Origin: Anthostomella pinea
Lineage: Eukaryota > Ascomycota > Sordariomycetes > Xylariales > Xylariaceae
Direction: 5' to 3'
DNA: 64,000 nt
Assembly: GCA_963556695.1 (NCBI GenBank)
Contig: CAUWAG010000020.1
Coordinates: forward strand, 5,084,001-5,148,000
The translations under genes and the position numbers were made by a program. Positions 1 to 11,151 of the stretch are shown one piece after another. Numbering within the stretch: position 1 is the stretch's first letter; each line of letters opens with the position of its first letter. The notes under the pieces are model-generated. The model was given only the letters and a program-made list of their open reading frames with translations, was not told the origin of the DNA and made no database searches.

Positions 1-716
1 GTTTGTTTGGCCTATGGAGGGAATTGTAGGTATAGCGACATAGGGTCTAGCAGAACGCCTCGAGACACCATCCAAGGCGAAAAGAGGTTTGCTGAAGGAG
101 TCGAGCAGCAGCGAAACCGGCGATGGAATCTGGTCTGCTCAGAGCCAGCTAGAGCACTCACTCTCTATGACATGCCCACTGGTAGCTGTGCCGTCTGGAC
201 TGGTGTCATACCAGTACAACAGGCTTTTTCGTATCCAAACTCATTAACAAGGCCATCAACGGTTTAGCTGTCAGGATTTCCTACGTGTGGGGTGAGCATG
301 CAGACGAGTTGCGATTGGGGCATGATCGTCTTGATGTTAGAGTAACAAAGGAATCTAGCGGCAATGCTCAGCTCGCTAATTCATTCCATCTCGATATGAT
401 CACATTCCAGCGGTCCTCTCATCCGTCGTCGCTTTACTTGCTACAAGCTAATATCCGATTGGTGTCCAAGTTTGCTGCTACCTCTCGAACAAACTGGCCC
501 CCTTTGTTGTGGGAGGTTGCCCCATGGACCGGACTGGAACGTGAGAAAGAGCCGCTCTCATTGTATTAATCGATCAATTCAAACTATTATTGCCTCCTCT
601 CCCGCAGACAAGAGTCCTCCTCCCAACCAACCAGCATCGTCAAACCTTCAGCTGAGCTTTCGTCACAGTCACTACTATCCTCCAAGCCGACCCAATCACA
701 ATTATCCACATCCACC
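1..716. other. gene-free left edge and leader
   Basis: Only short ORFs without family resemblance. The last 120 bases before the first gene are pyrimidine-rich, as in many fungal 5' leaders. Nothing else seen. Confidence 0.5.
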
Positions 717-1370
717 ATGTTCTCCAAAGCCCTCCTCGCAGCCGCTGCCGTCAGCATAGCATGCGCCCAGCTCCCCGGCCTCGCCAAGCGCGACTTCCTC
801 CTGCAGGACCGCCAGGATCAGGACCAGCAGCAGCCGGACGACAAGTGCCAATCAGCCATCACGTCGGTGCTGCCGCTCTACGATTCGCTGCCGACACCTC
901 CCCCGGCGCTGCTGAGCGTCACCATTGACGCCCACCCCTGCGCCACGCCGACCTTCACCGGCGAGGCCGCCGCCGAGTACAGCTTCTACACGTCTGAGGT
1001 GCTGGGCTGGTACGCGTCCAACAGCGCCAAGCTGAACGGCGCCCTGGCCTCGTGCTCGGATCTTGCGTCGTACGCGTCGGCCGTGCCCATCTGCAGCTCG
1101 GCGGTCGCGGCGGCCGGCGCAGGGATGACTACTACTTCGGCCGAGACATCCAATGCTACCGGCAGCAGCACTGAGACCACTTCGTCTGCGGGTTCGCACG
1201 CTACTTCGAAGGCGGCATCCTCGGCATCGGGTGCGAAGGCAAGCGCCACCGACTCGGCTGCGAGCGCTTCGTCGTCTGTCGTGAAGGGCGCGGCGGCGCG
1301 CGAGACTGGGTTTGTGATGGTGGTCGGGGTTGTGGCTGCGGGCTTCATGGCGGCCGTCGCCGCTCTCTAA
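717..1370 (+). CDS. secreted GPI-anchored-type Ser/Ala/Thr-rich surface protein
   Basis: An intronless 217-aa protein. Residues 1-17 form a signal peptide (hydrophobic Leu/Ala core, small residues before the cut after ACA). The middle has four cysteines (C44, C75, C113, C126), enough for two disulphides. Residues about 135-195 are a Ser/Thr/Ala-rich, probably O-glycosylated stalk. The last 20 residues are hydrophobic and end the protein, as in a GPI-attachment signal. This layout is common in fungal wall proteins of the 'infection structure specific' type; that likeness is from memory and the function is unknown. A pyrimidine-rich leader precedes the ATG. Inferred location: plasma membrane or wall. 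Confidence 0.8.
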   Translation: MFSKALLAAAAVSIACAQLPGLAKRDFLLQDRQDQDQQQPDDKCQSAITSVLPLYDSLPTPPPALLSVTIDAHPCATPTFTGEAAAEYSFYTSEVLGWYASNSAKLNGALASCSDLASYASAVPICSSAVAAAGAGMTTTSAETSNATGSSTETTSSAGSHATSKAASSASGAKASATDSAASASSSVVKGAAARETGFVMVVGVVAAGFMAAVAAL

Positions 1371-1876
1371 TCTGGGCCGGGGACTACGCATACAATTGGG
1401 GGAAGTGGATGTCCAGCATATACTCGGTGGACTATCGATGAGTCACTGGCTGGCGGGTCACATATCATACCCACTGATAATCTTAATTGACATGTTGGTT
1501 TGCGGCGCATATCCAGCCTGTGCCCCTTCCTTCGAGAAGTTGACCTCTAGCAAGACTAGCAAGAGGAAGGGACCCGGTCACTTGAGCGGGCACGATCCTA
1601 ATTCCGACCGTCTACGGAGCAAGAGCGAGAGCGGGAGCTGTTAGTCATGCTGATGCCAGCCATTTCAGATGTCAAAGATAGGGCGCTACCTTCCATAGTC
1701 TCCGTTGTTTGCCTAGACTCCGTCTCCTTGCCTGACGCTATAAATATACAACGGGAACGTCCACACCGCCTTTTTTGCCTACCGTAGCTACTAGACTCTA
1801 AGTTACTGCAGGTCGAGTCAAGCTCAAGTGCAAGCCATACCTTAGACCGATATCAAGAGAGCACCAAACCGTCAAG
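1371..1876. other. intergenic, promoter of the GNAT gene
   Basis: No gene seen. Apart from the TATA-like box at 1738-1748 nothing stands out. Confidence 0.5.
1738..1748 (+). promoter_or_regulatory. TATA-like box
   Basis: CTATAAATATA lies about 130 bases upstream of the acetyltransferase ATG, a usual distance for a fungal TATA element. Confidence 0.45.
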
Positions 1877-2590
1877 ATGGACCCTGAAAAGACGCTCGGC
1901 GTAGTCATCTCAGCGACCACCGTGCCCGCCTCCTCCCTCACCCCGGAGCCGCCCACGACCCAGCAGCACGGCCCTCCTCAACCTCAATCCAAAGACAACG
2001 TCAATATCGAGATCTCCCCCGCCTCGTACGCTGACGACGCCAGATTTGTCCAAGCCCTCACCGACGTCGTCAACGTCGTCTACCTCGAGGCCGAGGCCGG
2101 CATCTTCAACGAGGGCTACCAGCGTACCACGGCGTCCGGCATCGCGGACCTCCTGCGCGCGGGACAGCTGGCTGTCGCTTTTCTCTCTGAGCCCAAGACT
2201 TCAACCTCGCCAATAACTCCCAATTCGGAGTCCGGATCTGATGATTCCCGCCGCCCCATCGGCTGCGTCTGCATCAAGCGCCTCAGCGACACGCACGGCG
2301 AATTTGGAATGTTAGCCCTAGCCGCCTCGCACCGCGGCGGCGGGCTTGGCCGGGATCTAGCGCAATTTGCCGAGGCGCGGTGTCGGGGCTTGGGGCTCAA
2401 AGTGATGCGGCTCGAGCTGCTGGTACCGACGTTTTACGAAAACGCGAGCAAGGTGCGGATCCAGGGGTGGTATGAGAGGATGGGGTATCGGGTCGTCCGG
2501 CTGCAGGATTTCGGCGAGGAGTATCCGCATCTGGCTGGGTTCTTGGCTGGGCCGACGGAGTATCGCGTTTTTGAGAAGAGTTTGGTGTAA
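1877..2590 (+). CDS. GNAT-family N-acetyltransferase
   Basis: A single-exon 237-aa protein. The first 40 residues are Pro/Thr-rich and probably disordered; the acetyltransferase fold starts near residue 43. The acetyl-CoA loop is seen as HRGGGLGR at 152-159, matching the R-x-x-G-x-G/A signature (R153, G156, G158), after a beta-strand GMLALAAS. Near the C-terminus, GWYERMGYR is the typical last GNAT helix and strand. A Ser-rich insert (about 108-125) lies between early strands. Family knowledge: transfer of acetyl from acetyl-CoA to a small-molecule or protein amine; the substrate cannot be told from sequence. The ATG sits in a good context (AAGATGG). Confidence 0.85.
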   Translation: MDPEKTLGVVISATTVPASSLTPEPPTTQQHGPPQPQSKDNVNIEISPASYADDARFVQALTDVVNVVYLEAEAGIFNEGYQRTTASGIADLLRAGQLAVAFLSEPKTSTSPITPNSESGSDDSRRPIGCVCIKRLSDTHGEFGMLALAASHRGGGLGRDLAQFAEARCRGLGLKVMRLELLVPTFYENASKVRIQGWYERMGYRVVRLQDFGEEYPHLAGFLAGPTEYRVFEKSLV

Positions 2591-4300
2591 TGTTATGGGA
2601 CGGTCGGGAGGGGAGGGGCTGGCCTGGGGATGTGTTTGTGGCATTGCATTGGGAGGCTGCATATAAAATATAGGGTAGACAATGGTGGGAGGGCAGCCAG
2701 CGAGGCCACTCCACTGGATGACGAGCCGTTCATGCAAGAAGAGAGATAGGTTGTATCAGAGCGGGGTGCGAGATTGTACACTCGTTCATCGTCTGGACTT
2801 TACGGTACTCGACAGGCCTCAAAACAGACTGCCAAAGGGGCGACAGCATTGATAAGATTGTCTGATATTATCATACCACGCCAAACTTGTTCTTAATGGA
2901 AAGACGTTTGCTTCTGGCCTTGAATCGTATCGGGAAAATCATATCGTGAAGTAGTCGTGCTGTCAAGTGAGTGTGGGTGCTTTTGTTTTGACACCGTTCT
3001 AATACCGCCCTATGTAGTGGGCACGATATTGGCACGCTGGAGCAGAGATGCACACAACATATTATTCGCTCAAAGATAGAATCGTCGATTCGGCACCTCC
3101 TACCTTGCTGTTCATCGGTCTCGAATGCGGGATGATGACGAGCTCGGCCGCGTAGCATACGATGACAGGGACTGAAAGAGGAGCTGGGTAAATGGGGCGA
3201 CTTCTTCCTACGTGAAACAGGTTGTTCAAGTGGAAACTCGGCTAGTTACTGGTGTCTTCAGACGATGCCGTGTGACAATTAGCCGGGAAGACGTTGAAGC
3301 TAGGTTAGAGCCCACGGCGGTTGCTGTCATCCACTGCTCGGACAGTCTGCTGGTGCAGAATAGAAGCACCTAGCGAAGGCAGCATCTCGAATTTTGGATA
3401 CTGAAGACGTCACGAAGAAGAAGTTCATGACTCGCAAGTCCAAGCCAGTATTGACGATGATGACGAAGGTTGAAATGACCAGGCTGGCCGGAACACACAG
3501 CACGATTTCATATATGCCACCAACACAGCTGGACGCCGAATGAAGAAATACGAAGAGGGCTGGCAAGAATAAAAGTGTGACACCAGCACAGAAAGGCACC
3601 TTTGATAAGCCATCGTGCCCATGCGGTTGGACAGCCGACGCGGGTCGACGTTAGGATGAGTATAGACACAGGCACATCAAGCTCTTTCTGCAAGACCTCA
3701 ATCATGGAAATCTGAAGACGCCACTGGTAGTTCTGCAAGCGAGTTCCCTGGCTTCCATAGAAATCGACCCGTATGTCGCTCGCTATATGTAGCCACTTAC
3801 CTCACCATATGGTCCACGGCGTCATCACAACGCCAGAGCCCCACTGGAGGCTATGAGAAGCGCAGGACTACCATCTTGAACGACATAATGGCCATCGTGC
3901 GCAGTCGGCAATGGCTACCGCGCTATCGGTAACGAGGTTTGCTTCGAAAAAAAAATGCGCGGTAGTTGTGGTGTGCTAATGCAAGCCATGATTCGGTATA
4001 CGATCCGGCACTCGCATGCGCAACGCCTCCGGAGAGACCGGCCGGCGGCAAGCGTAGTTTTTGTATCGAGGAGTCTCAACCACCAAGATCTATCCCGATC
4101 GACGTCAGATTCGAATCCTCGGTTGACGTATATATATGGAAGTCAGTCGGGGTTCTCATGCCTCGACTGCCCAGTGCTAGAACCATTCGCTCCATCGACC
4201 ACTCGTGCAAACAGTTTCTGCAGCTCCTTCCTCGTCCAGCCATCTCCCCTTCCTCTGCCCGTTTCTACAATCAAAGAAGCAGGAAACCTCTCCCCTCACC
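2591..4300. other. long intergenic region with possible hydrophobic relic
   Basis: Minus-strand frames at 3327-3738 are unusually hydrophobic, but open only by shifting frame and match no family I know. A TATA-like stretch (4129-4137) lies about 165 bases before the next gene. No real gene supported. Confidence 0.4.
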
Positions 4301-4898
4301 ATGCAGCTTCTCATTCTGCTTGTTACCCTCGCCACCACGGCAGCGGCCACCCCCCTCTTCGGCCGCACCGAAATCACGCGACGCGGCAGCCTCCGACCAC
4401 GGCAGCTCATCACCAGACAGCTGGACCTCGTCGACCTGCTCCCCCGCGACCTCGTATCGGTCAACGGCCCGCTCGTCGCGGTGACTTCGTCCTCGGAGAG
4501 CACCAGCGGCACCGGAAGTTCCTCTAGCACCTGCGGGCTGACGGGCTGTGCCGAGTCCTCCGAGTCGGCCAGTGGGGGCATGAGCGCGACATCCGGTACA
4601 AGCTGCCGTAGGTCGTTCCCTCTTCCCTCCGATAATATTACCGCAGGTAGTAATAAGACGACTGACAACGACGGATTATGCAGAGTTCCTCGGCGGTTGC
4701 GCGTCCGCAGCCTCTGCAGCCTGCGAGCAGAATAATAACGTGACGAACGTGACCACGAGTTCTTCGCTGTGTGGAGACGGAAAGAGCACGAACAGCAAGG
4801 GAATTCTGAGCGCAGGGCTGCTGGATGGCGTTGGCAGTTTGGTCGGAGGGAGTAGCAAGAGGGTTGTGAGAAGTCTGGCTGCTGCTCTGAGGAGGTAA
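4301..4898 (+). CDS. small secreted protein with N-terminal signal peptide
   Basis: Two exons, 4301-4607 and 4684-4898, give 173 aa. The 76-nt intron has a GTAGGT donor, a CTGAC branch motif at 4662-4666 and a CAG acceptor; splicing keeps one frame across the join. Residues 1-17 are a signal peptide (a run of Leu/Thr/Ala ending TAAA). After it come Arg-rich pairs (TRRG, RPRQ) that could be Kex2-type sites, a Ser/Thr/Gly-rich segment with a few Cys, and a basic C-terminus. I do not recognise a family. Size, secretion signal and Cys content fit a small secreted protein, possibly an effector, but that is inference. An upstream in-frame ATG at 4205 would hide the signal peptide, so 4301 is preferred. 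Confidence 0.7.
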
Positions 4899-5239
4899 CC
4901 AGGACATTCATGAGTGAGGTTTCAAATTATGAGCATGATCATCACGGGAAGAAGAGGTTGGGTGTTGGTGGGAGTGGAGTCTATGAAATTCAGGGCCTGC
5001 CCGCGTTTCCGCCGTGGGGAAGCACACTTCCGGCGCGTCAACTCGTGACGGTACGCACCGTCCGAACCATCTCACCACTCACGCGGCATCGACATTGTAA
5101 TGAATACCTAGTTTTGTATAGAATAGAGCGTAAACTATGAGATTTCAAATTGTTCTGTATTGCAAGAGACGAAGGATATCTGCACGGGATATGCGCCCTT
5201 ACTTACGGATAGGTGTTCTCCCGATATCCCCAGCCTGGC
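4899..5239. other. intergenic, tail to tail
   Basis: Lies between two converging 3' ends. AT-rich terminator-like sequence near 5100-5160; no gene seen. Confidence 0.45.
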
Positions 5240-6908
5240 TTACTCGTCGAGGTCAGCAAGAGCATCAAAGCTGTTACACCTACCAGTGGCGTAATTGAAC
5301 TTGTCTCGGTGAGAGCCCGTGCTGTTCCCTCCTTCTTCCGAACCCAGTTTGTCCTGGATGGACCACGCAATCCTCTCCGCCCCTATCCTGGCACCGATCA
5401 GGTTCGGAGCCCCTGGACCAAGCTGCAACGCGGCAAATCGACCAGCCACAAAGAGAGGGACGTCTTCTCTCCACGCCATGTTCTGTGTAATGCAAGGAAA
5501 GCCGCCACAGGCCTTGATAGGGAAGTCGGATATCATAGACTGCAGGAAAGGGAGGCATTCAAAGTCGTTATGTACGCCGGTCGCGAAGTAGATGTGGTCG
5601 ATGGGAGGAAGCTCCTGCTCGTCGCCGCACAGTGACACAGACCATGTCTTCGAGGTTGGATCCCACTGCTTGCTCTTGATGGTAGTCTTTTGCAGCATAC
5701 TGAGACGACCCGACACGACATGCCGTTCAAGCACCTTATTGTATGCTGGTGTAATGCTTCCGCCCTTTCGCGCAGTGTCATACATCTTCCATCGTTCCTC
5801 TTCCTTCTCTTCCAACCAAAACCGAGAGTGCTGGTGGTTCCGAAATTTGCCCACCCATTCCAGGCCTATGTCGAAATGCTTGATTTTGAGGTTGCTGCGC
5901 ATGATGAGCCAAACTTTCGACACGCCTCGTCGTATGGCCAAGTCGGCCAATTGTGCCGAGGTAAGGCCTCCTCCAACTACTAGGATATTCGTTCGGATCT
6001 TGTCGGCGAGCTTTCGTCGGATATGTGGGGATGGCATCTCCTTGAGGTGCATGGCGTGTGTTGCACCCTCCATCTCTTCCGCTGACAACTTGCAGGGTAT
6101 CTGAGCTGGATTACCCCCAACAGCTAAGACAACAATCTTGGCGTGATGTATCTTGCTATCGGTCTTGACAGTAAACACCTTCTCAGTATCCGAGTATTCT
6201 TTCAAGATGCCATATCGAATGTCTTCAACATTCTCGTGCGAGACGATGTCATCACGGATGTTGTAGCGGTCAATGATGCAGTTGCAGTGGGAAGAGAACA
6301 GGGGCGTAGAGGGGACGAAGTAGTCATTGCGATCGCGCTCGTCGATGGTGGGTTCCGTTCGAGGCCTCCAGAAGCTTAGCATCTGCCAGTAATGCACGCG
6401 TGTGTTGAGGAGCTCACTGATTGCCTGATCTTTCCCTTTTCTTCCTCTGGTGCTTGCTCAACTCCTTGCCCACGCAGCCTCGGAGTTCGTTGAGTTCTTT
6501 TTCTCTGTCGTTCATATGCGCATAGGAAAGCAGACCGTCGCGCTCTGCTGGGTCGACGTGGAAGAACATCGGGCTTCGAAGATGAGAAATATCGAACATC
6601 TTGAAAAGCCCATCCCACCGGGCCATCCAATGCTTGTCGGTTGCGTCAAGCACCAGTAGATCGATCTTGGCGTGGGGCGAGGAGACAGCGGGCGACTCCC
6701 GTCGTGTCTCTGCTCCTGTCTTGGAATGCTTGACACTCGGTTGGTTTCTGTGTCGGTTGATCCAGTGGAACCTTTGGTGCTCGTCGTCTGTAAAATTGGC
6801 CGCCGGCATATGCTCAGATAGCCGCGCAGCAAGCGCAAGACCAGAAGGCCCGGCGCCAATAATCATGACTTCATGGACGTGAACGACGGCTTGCGGCTCG
6901 GTTACCAT
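5240..6908 (-). CDS. FAD-dependent monooxygenase-like oxidoreductase
   Basis: Two exons on the minus strand, 6908-6418 and 6365-5240, give 538 aa. The 52-nt intron has a GTGAGC donor, a GCTAAG branch motif and a GAG acceptor (less common than CAG/TAG); without splicing there is a stop after residue 163. The N-terminus has the FAD Rossmann motif GAGPSG (residues 18-23). A second dinucleotide motif, VVGGGLTSAQ, lies mid-protein, and a C-terminal stretch contains FATGVHND, typical of flavin monooxygenases. It resembles fungal FAD-binding proteins related to ornithine N5-monooxygenases and FMOs. Expected chemistry is NAD(P)H-dependent oxygenation or oxidation of an unknown small molecule. Neighbours give no pathway hint. 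No signal peptide is visible. Confidence 0.82.
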
Positions 6909-7468
6909 CGTGCTGATCGTGTATTAACTATTCAAAGTAATTTTCGAATGTTACGTTCGGCAGTATCGTGCTGATGGTGGTCTGTTTCCGGGCGAGCGTT
7001 ACAGCAGCGTGTGTTTTCGAGTTCTCTGCTCCCTTTTATGTGAGCGAGCTCCTGTTGGGAACCTTGAGGGCACTAATGGCTGGTAGGCAAATACCAATGG
7101 CTGGTGGTCAAGTACCTTGATGGCCATTGTCCATCAAGGTCTTCGTGACACCACGCGAACGTGGACTCGCCTGCAGGAGGTCGGGACATCGTGCCAGTTT
7201 GTACCCATCAGGGTAGAAGGTGCGTTATGGTGTACCCGTAAGCCCACTCGTCTGCAGTGACGACCCTGACTACTAGTAGGTACTTAGTAAGTAAGGCTCC
7301 TGGTCATTGGCAAAGGCGATTTGTGTGCAAACAAAGCCCTCTATAGGGCCTTGTGCCCAGCACAGCCGGGGATTGACGCAGAATGATCTTGACTCGCCGA
7401 TAGACGGACGTCTCGAATTCATACATCAGGCTACGAAGGCCGCCGATCTGTTCGCATACCTTGCGGTG
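6909..7468. other. intergenic
   Basis: Contains the FAD enzyme promoter and the 3' side of the YwbE gene. A short direct repeat (ATGGCTGGTRG, near 7077 and 7098) is the only pattern seen. Confidence 0.4.
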
Positions 7469-8089
7469 TTATTCGAAGTGCTCTGCGACGTGATGAGCTA
7501 CAGCAGCTTCGTCTCCTTCGAAAGCACCACAGACAGGGCACTTGGCTGTTGCTGTCGTGACGTCCGTGGCGGCTGCATCTGGGTCGGTATCCTGAGCGGG
7601 AGCGTCACTGCTTGTTGACGTGTCTGTCGGTTCAACCCTAGGGCCCTTCTTGCCCTTGCCCTTGCCTTTGCGTTTAGAGGGCACGATATATGCAGCAAGA
7701 TCGATCTGCTCCGGCGCCGTATCAAGCGGCTCATCGAGCCGGACGTCCCGATAACGAGGCTGCTGCCCGCGGTCTCGTGATGATGGCATCCCACCTGCAG
7801 TAGGTGCCTGCATATCCAGCAGTAGCTGCGTTGGGCCATTTTCTGGGGATGTGTTATGCTCGTTTAAAGGCGGAGACGGTTCGACAGTACCCGAAGCTAG
7901 ACTCTGAACACGTCCGATCCGTCCATCTGCCAGGCGCACCTTGATGCCTCGGTAATGATCACCCCTCGTCAGAACATCACGGACAGTCCCCCGCACTTGG
8001 CGGCCTGTGCGCTGGTCGGCTTTGAGGACAATATTCACGAGAGCCCCAGGAACGACCTCAGTCGTTCTGGGGACGGAGTGATGAGCCAT
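7469..8089 (-). CDS. YwbE-domain (DUF2196) protein with C-terminal zinc finger
   Basis: A 206-aa protein read from the ATG at 8089 (GACGACATGG context); the frame stays open 51 codons further upstream but without a better start. Residues about 15-65 match the bacterial YwbE family: PGALVNIVLKADQRTG, then GTVRDVLTRGDHYRGIKVRL and DGRIGRVQ. A Lys-rich stretch (KRKGKGKGKKG) follows. The extreme C-terminus holds a C2H2-type finger (CPVC, then H-x3-H), much like ubiquitin-binding UBZ fingers. YwbE has no firmly known function; the basic linker and finger suggest a nucleic-acid or ubiquitin-linked role (inference). The fusion of this small domain to a finger makes the gene worth a look. Confidence 0.75.
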   Translation of the reverse strand: MAHHSVPRTTEVVPGALVNIVLKADQRTGRQVRGTVRDVLTRGDHYRGIKVRLADGRIGRVQSLASGTVEPSPPLNEHNTSPENGPTQLLLDMQAPTAGGMPSSRDRGQQPRYRDVRLDEPLDTAPEQIDLAAYIVPSKRKGKGKGKKGPRVEPTDTSTSSDAPAQDTDPDAAATDVTTATAKCPVCGAFEGDEAAVAHHVAEHFE

Positions 8090-8864
8090 GTCGTCGTCTG
8101 CAAGCTTGTGGGTTGTCTGTGGCGAGTCTGGCAGATTTGCAGAAGCTGGAACAGCTGGAGAAAACTTGCCTACTGGACAAAGTACTACGACTCGGTTTAC
8201 GCATATACCCACCTCGCTATACGCAAGTAGGCTTTGGTGCATCGCCGCTCTCCTCCGTTCCAGACATTGGTGGATCTTGGTCCTTCTTTCGTCTTTGAGC
8301 TTTCAGCTTCGAATAACATTACAGAGAGCGCGGCTTGCATGCATACGGCTTTCGTCACGGGGTTTTCGAATGCTGACGGTCCTGGGTAGGATCCCTTCCC
8401 GCCCAATGAGCCACTCTTATCACATCTCTTTCTGTTTCGTGCCGTGGTCTCGGGCCTGGCGGATGCAGAGTGAGACTCGGTGAGGAGAACCATTCGCTTC
8501 GATTTGAAGCCCGAAACCGCGAGAATCACGTCCCTTGCTTTTCCTTCTTCCTACTGGGCTCATCCATAATGTGCCAAATAAGCAAGATGCTTTTCAATGT
8601 CATGATGGACTGATTCCCCTTTCGCCCTTGCTCGCGGGCATCTTTGTCGGTCAGCCTCTGCCAAGCCCAATCAAGTGACACCACCATAAATGCCGACATA
8701 CTTCCCGGGCAAACGGGGTTGATGTCTTGCTTGCGAGTTGCATGCACATGTCCCGAGCAAACAGAGAAACTTCCCAAGCCGAACCTTGATCTTATCTAAG
8801 ATCTCCCAAAAATCCAACCTTCCCCTGCGACCCCTGCCTCGCCGATCATCGTCAACCCGCAACA
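8090..8864. other. divergent promoter region
   Basis: Lies between the minus-strand YwbE gene and the plus-strand hydrolase. No gene or repeat seen. Confidence 0.45.
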
Positions 8865-9860
8865 ATGCGGAAAGTCTTGAACATGGCTGGTGCCAGTGAT
8901 CGATTGCCGAGACCGCCTTACGACCCGGAGATCGAATCCATCATCAACTCCCTGGGCGGAATGCCTGAGCGGTACGAGGTCGAGAAGCTACGGAAGGACG
9001 CGGCCGTTCGGATACAACCCTTCACCAACGCCCTGCTTGCCGATAAGAGCGTCTGCGTCGAGGATGTCACCATCCCTGGACCACGGCAGGGTCTGACGGT
9101 GTCGGTGGTTCGACCAATCGGAGTCCGGTGTGGTAGTCAACCATGCATTGTCTATATTCACGGCGGCGCCCTGGTCGCAGCCAATCGATTCGCTGGTCTC
9201 GACACAAGTGTGACATGGGCAAGGGAGTTCAACGCCATTAGTATCAGCGTCGAATACGGCCGGGCGCCCGAGAACAGTGGCCAGCAACCCGCTGAGGACT
9301 GCTATGCCGCCTTAACGTGGGTGGGCTCGAACCTCACACAGCTTGGGATCGACCCTGAACGCCTCATTCTTTACGGGACTTCAGCGGGAGGAGGCTTGGC
9401 CGCGGCCACTGCGCTCATGGCGCGCGACAAGGGTGGCCCGAAGCTCTGCGGCCTCTTCCTCGAGTGCCCTATGCTGGACGACAGGAATCAGGCGGTCTCC
9501 ACGCAGCAGTTCTCGACGGGCCCCTTTTTCAACTCAACCCTGAACAAGTTTGCCTGGGCTTGTCTCCTTGGCGAGCGGGTCGGGACCAGTTCTGTCACCG
9601 AGTATGAAGCTCCAGCTCGCTCCCTCGACCTTGCCGGGCTGCCCCCTACCTTCATCGACTGTGCTTCTGCGGACCCCTTTCGAGACGAGATTGTTGCTTT
9701 TGCATCAAAGCTCTGGGAGGATGGCGTGGCAGCCGAGTTACACGTGTGGCCGGGAGGCCCCCACGGATATGACAGGATCGTACCATCGGCTCCTATCTCG
9801 GTGCAGGCGAGGCAGGCCAGATTGGCCTGGATTCGCAGGGCTTTCACAAAAAGCATCTGA
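8865..9860 (+). CDS. alpha/beta hydrolase, hormone-sensitive-lipase-like (fold 3)
   Basis: A single-exon 331-aa enzyme. Motifs are in the family order: the oxyanion-hole HGG at 99-101, the nucleophile elbow GTSAGGG with S173, an acid in ASADPFRDE (D270) and the catalytic histidine H300 in GGPHGYD. The length is normal for the family. It should hydrolyse a carboxyl ester (acyl chain, lactone or drug-like ester); the substrate is unknown. There is no signal peptide, so it is probably cytosolic. A second ATG at 8883 is also possible; the first has an A at -3 and is preferred. Confidence 0.88.
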   Translation: MRKVLNMAGASDRLPRPPYDPEIESIINSLGGMPERYEVEKLRKDAAVRIQPFTNALLADKSVCVEDVTIPGPRQGLTVSVVRPIGVRCGSQPCIVYIHGGALVAANRFAGLDTSVTWAREFNAISISVEYGRAPENSGQQPAEDCYAALTWVGSNLTQLGIDPERLILYGTSAGGGLAAATALMARDKGGPKLCGLFLECPMLDDRNQAVSTQQFSTGPFFNSTLNKFAWACLLGERVGTSSVTEYEAPARSLDLAGLPPTFIDCASADPFRDEIVAFASKLWEDGVAAELHVWPGGPHGYDRIVPSAPISVQARQARLAWIRRAFTKSI

Positions 9861-11151
9861 AACTTGCTTCTTGGTCTTATCGGTCGGGCCATTGTCCTGC
9901 AGCTGCTAGACACATCACTGGTGGACCTGAAGCCACTTGATTATCACTGGGCGGCAGCTTGTTTGGAGTGCTGCTCTAGTATCAAAGTCCAGAGGGAGCC
10001 GGTGTGGATAGGTATTCGACAGGTCACATGTCATTTTTACTTCCGGTGCTTGCCCACGCAGGGCGCAGCTTGGAGAGCTCAGGGGAATCCCCGACCACCC
10101 AGTTGGCGGGAGCCCAGCCACAATTCAGGATCTTTAGAAGTCAGAGATAGAACGCTTGCTACGCAATCTCACTCGTGAGTATTACTTCGTGAGGGGAACG
10201 TGTTTTCTTTTGATGTCATTCGGTCCGAGCAAAGGACGTGGTGCTTCGATCCCTAACACATCACACAGTTTGCTTAAATTGATAAATCGCGGCAATGCTC
10301 GCATCAGTTCTCGGCCCTCGCGAGCCCAGCTTCTGCAGTCACAGGCCTCAAATATTTACTCATTGGTTACAAGACTACCTCAGAGCGTTGAAGCACCCCG
10401 CCAGAGGATAATATATGATGTCAAGGCTGCCATGGTTTCCTTTCTTGTACTCTTCACTGATTTGGCCGGCTTTGCATCTCTCTATCTAGTATCGTAGTCA
10501 AAGGAACTTCATAGCGGATCGCATCAATTGTTGTACTGCGTAACCAGAGGTTCTCTTACGCCTCGGTCATGGTGCCACCGCACCCAACAAGACACTACGT
10601 CTGCAGCCCCTGACCGGTCCCTGGACCCGATACTCCAATCCGGGACTGGTACTATCTCGTGGGAAGGTCTGTTCTCGGATCACAAAGACTACCTACATGT
10701 TCAGCACCGTACCATTCTGTCCTTCTGTTTGTCTTTCGGCAGCATTCCCTGCATAAGTTCAAGACCAGCTTCTTCAACTTCATCGAAATGACGCAATGGC
10801 CTGGTAAAACAAAGAAGGTGTCGCTGACACCCTCTGGCGGCCGTTGGAGTCTACGAGAACCATACCGACGAAGCTCCGTCATTTGAGGGGTGGACTTCGG
10901 GCTGGATTTCATCATAGAATTGGGAGTTCTTGGTCTTATCATGTGCGCAACTTTTAAATCGCTTCGGTAAGAACATAAAGAAGCCTAGCCTCCAAAGAAC
11001 ATGCCCGATGAATGCAGGGTGCTCTATGTTTGGGCTGTTGTCCTTTTGTTTGCTATAGTTTTGATGCAAAGCCCCAGCTGCGTGCGACTATATCTCTAGA
11101 AGGACTCTGTGGTTTCTGCGTCTCTTAGCATTGAGTCCACGGACATGAATC
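9861..11151. other. intergenic
   Basis: About 1.3 kb with only short, unconvincing ORFs on both strands. I see no domain, tRNA or repeat. Confidence 0.45.

Noticed and set aside
852..1391. 179-codon antisense ORF over the GPI-type protein gene
   Set aside because: Arg-rich shadow of a GC-rich coding region; the sense frame has signal peptide and GPI-type tail.
3327..3738. Membrane protein gene on the minus strand
   Set aside because: Hydrophobic stretches occur in two different frames with no start, splice sites or family likeness. At best an old relic.
10156..10942. Short ORFs on both strands
   Set aside because: No known motif, no consistent frame and no splice signals joining them.
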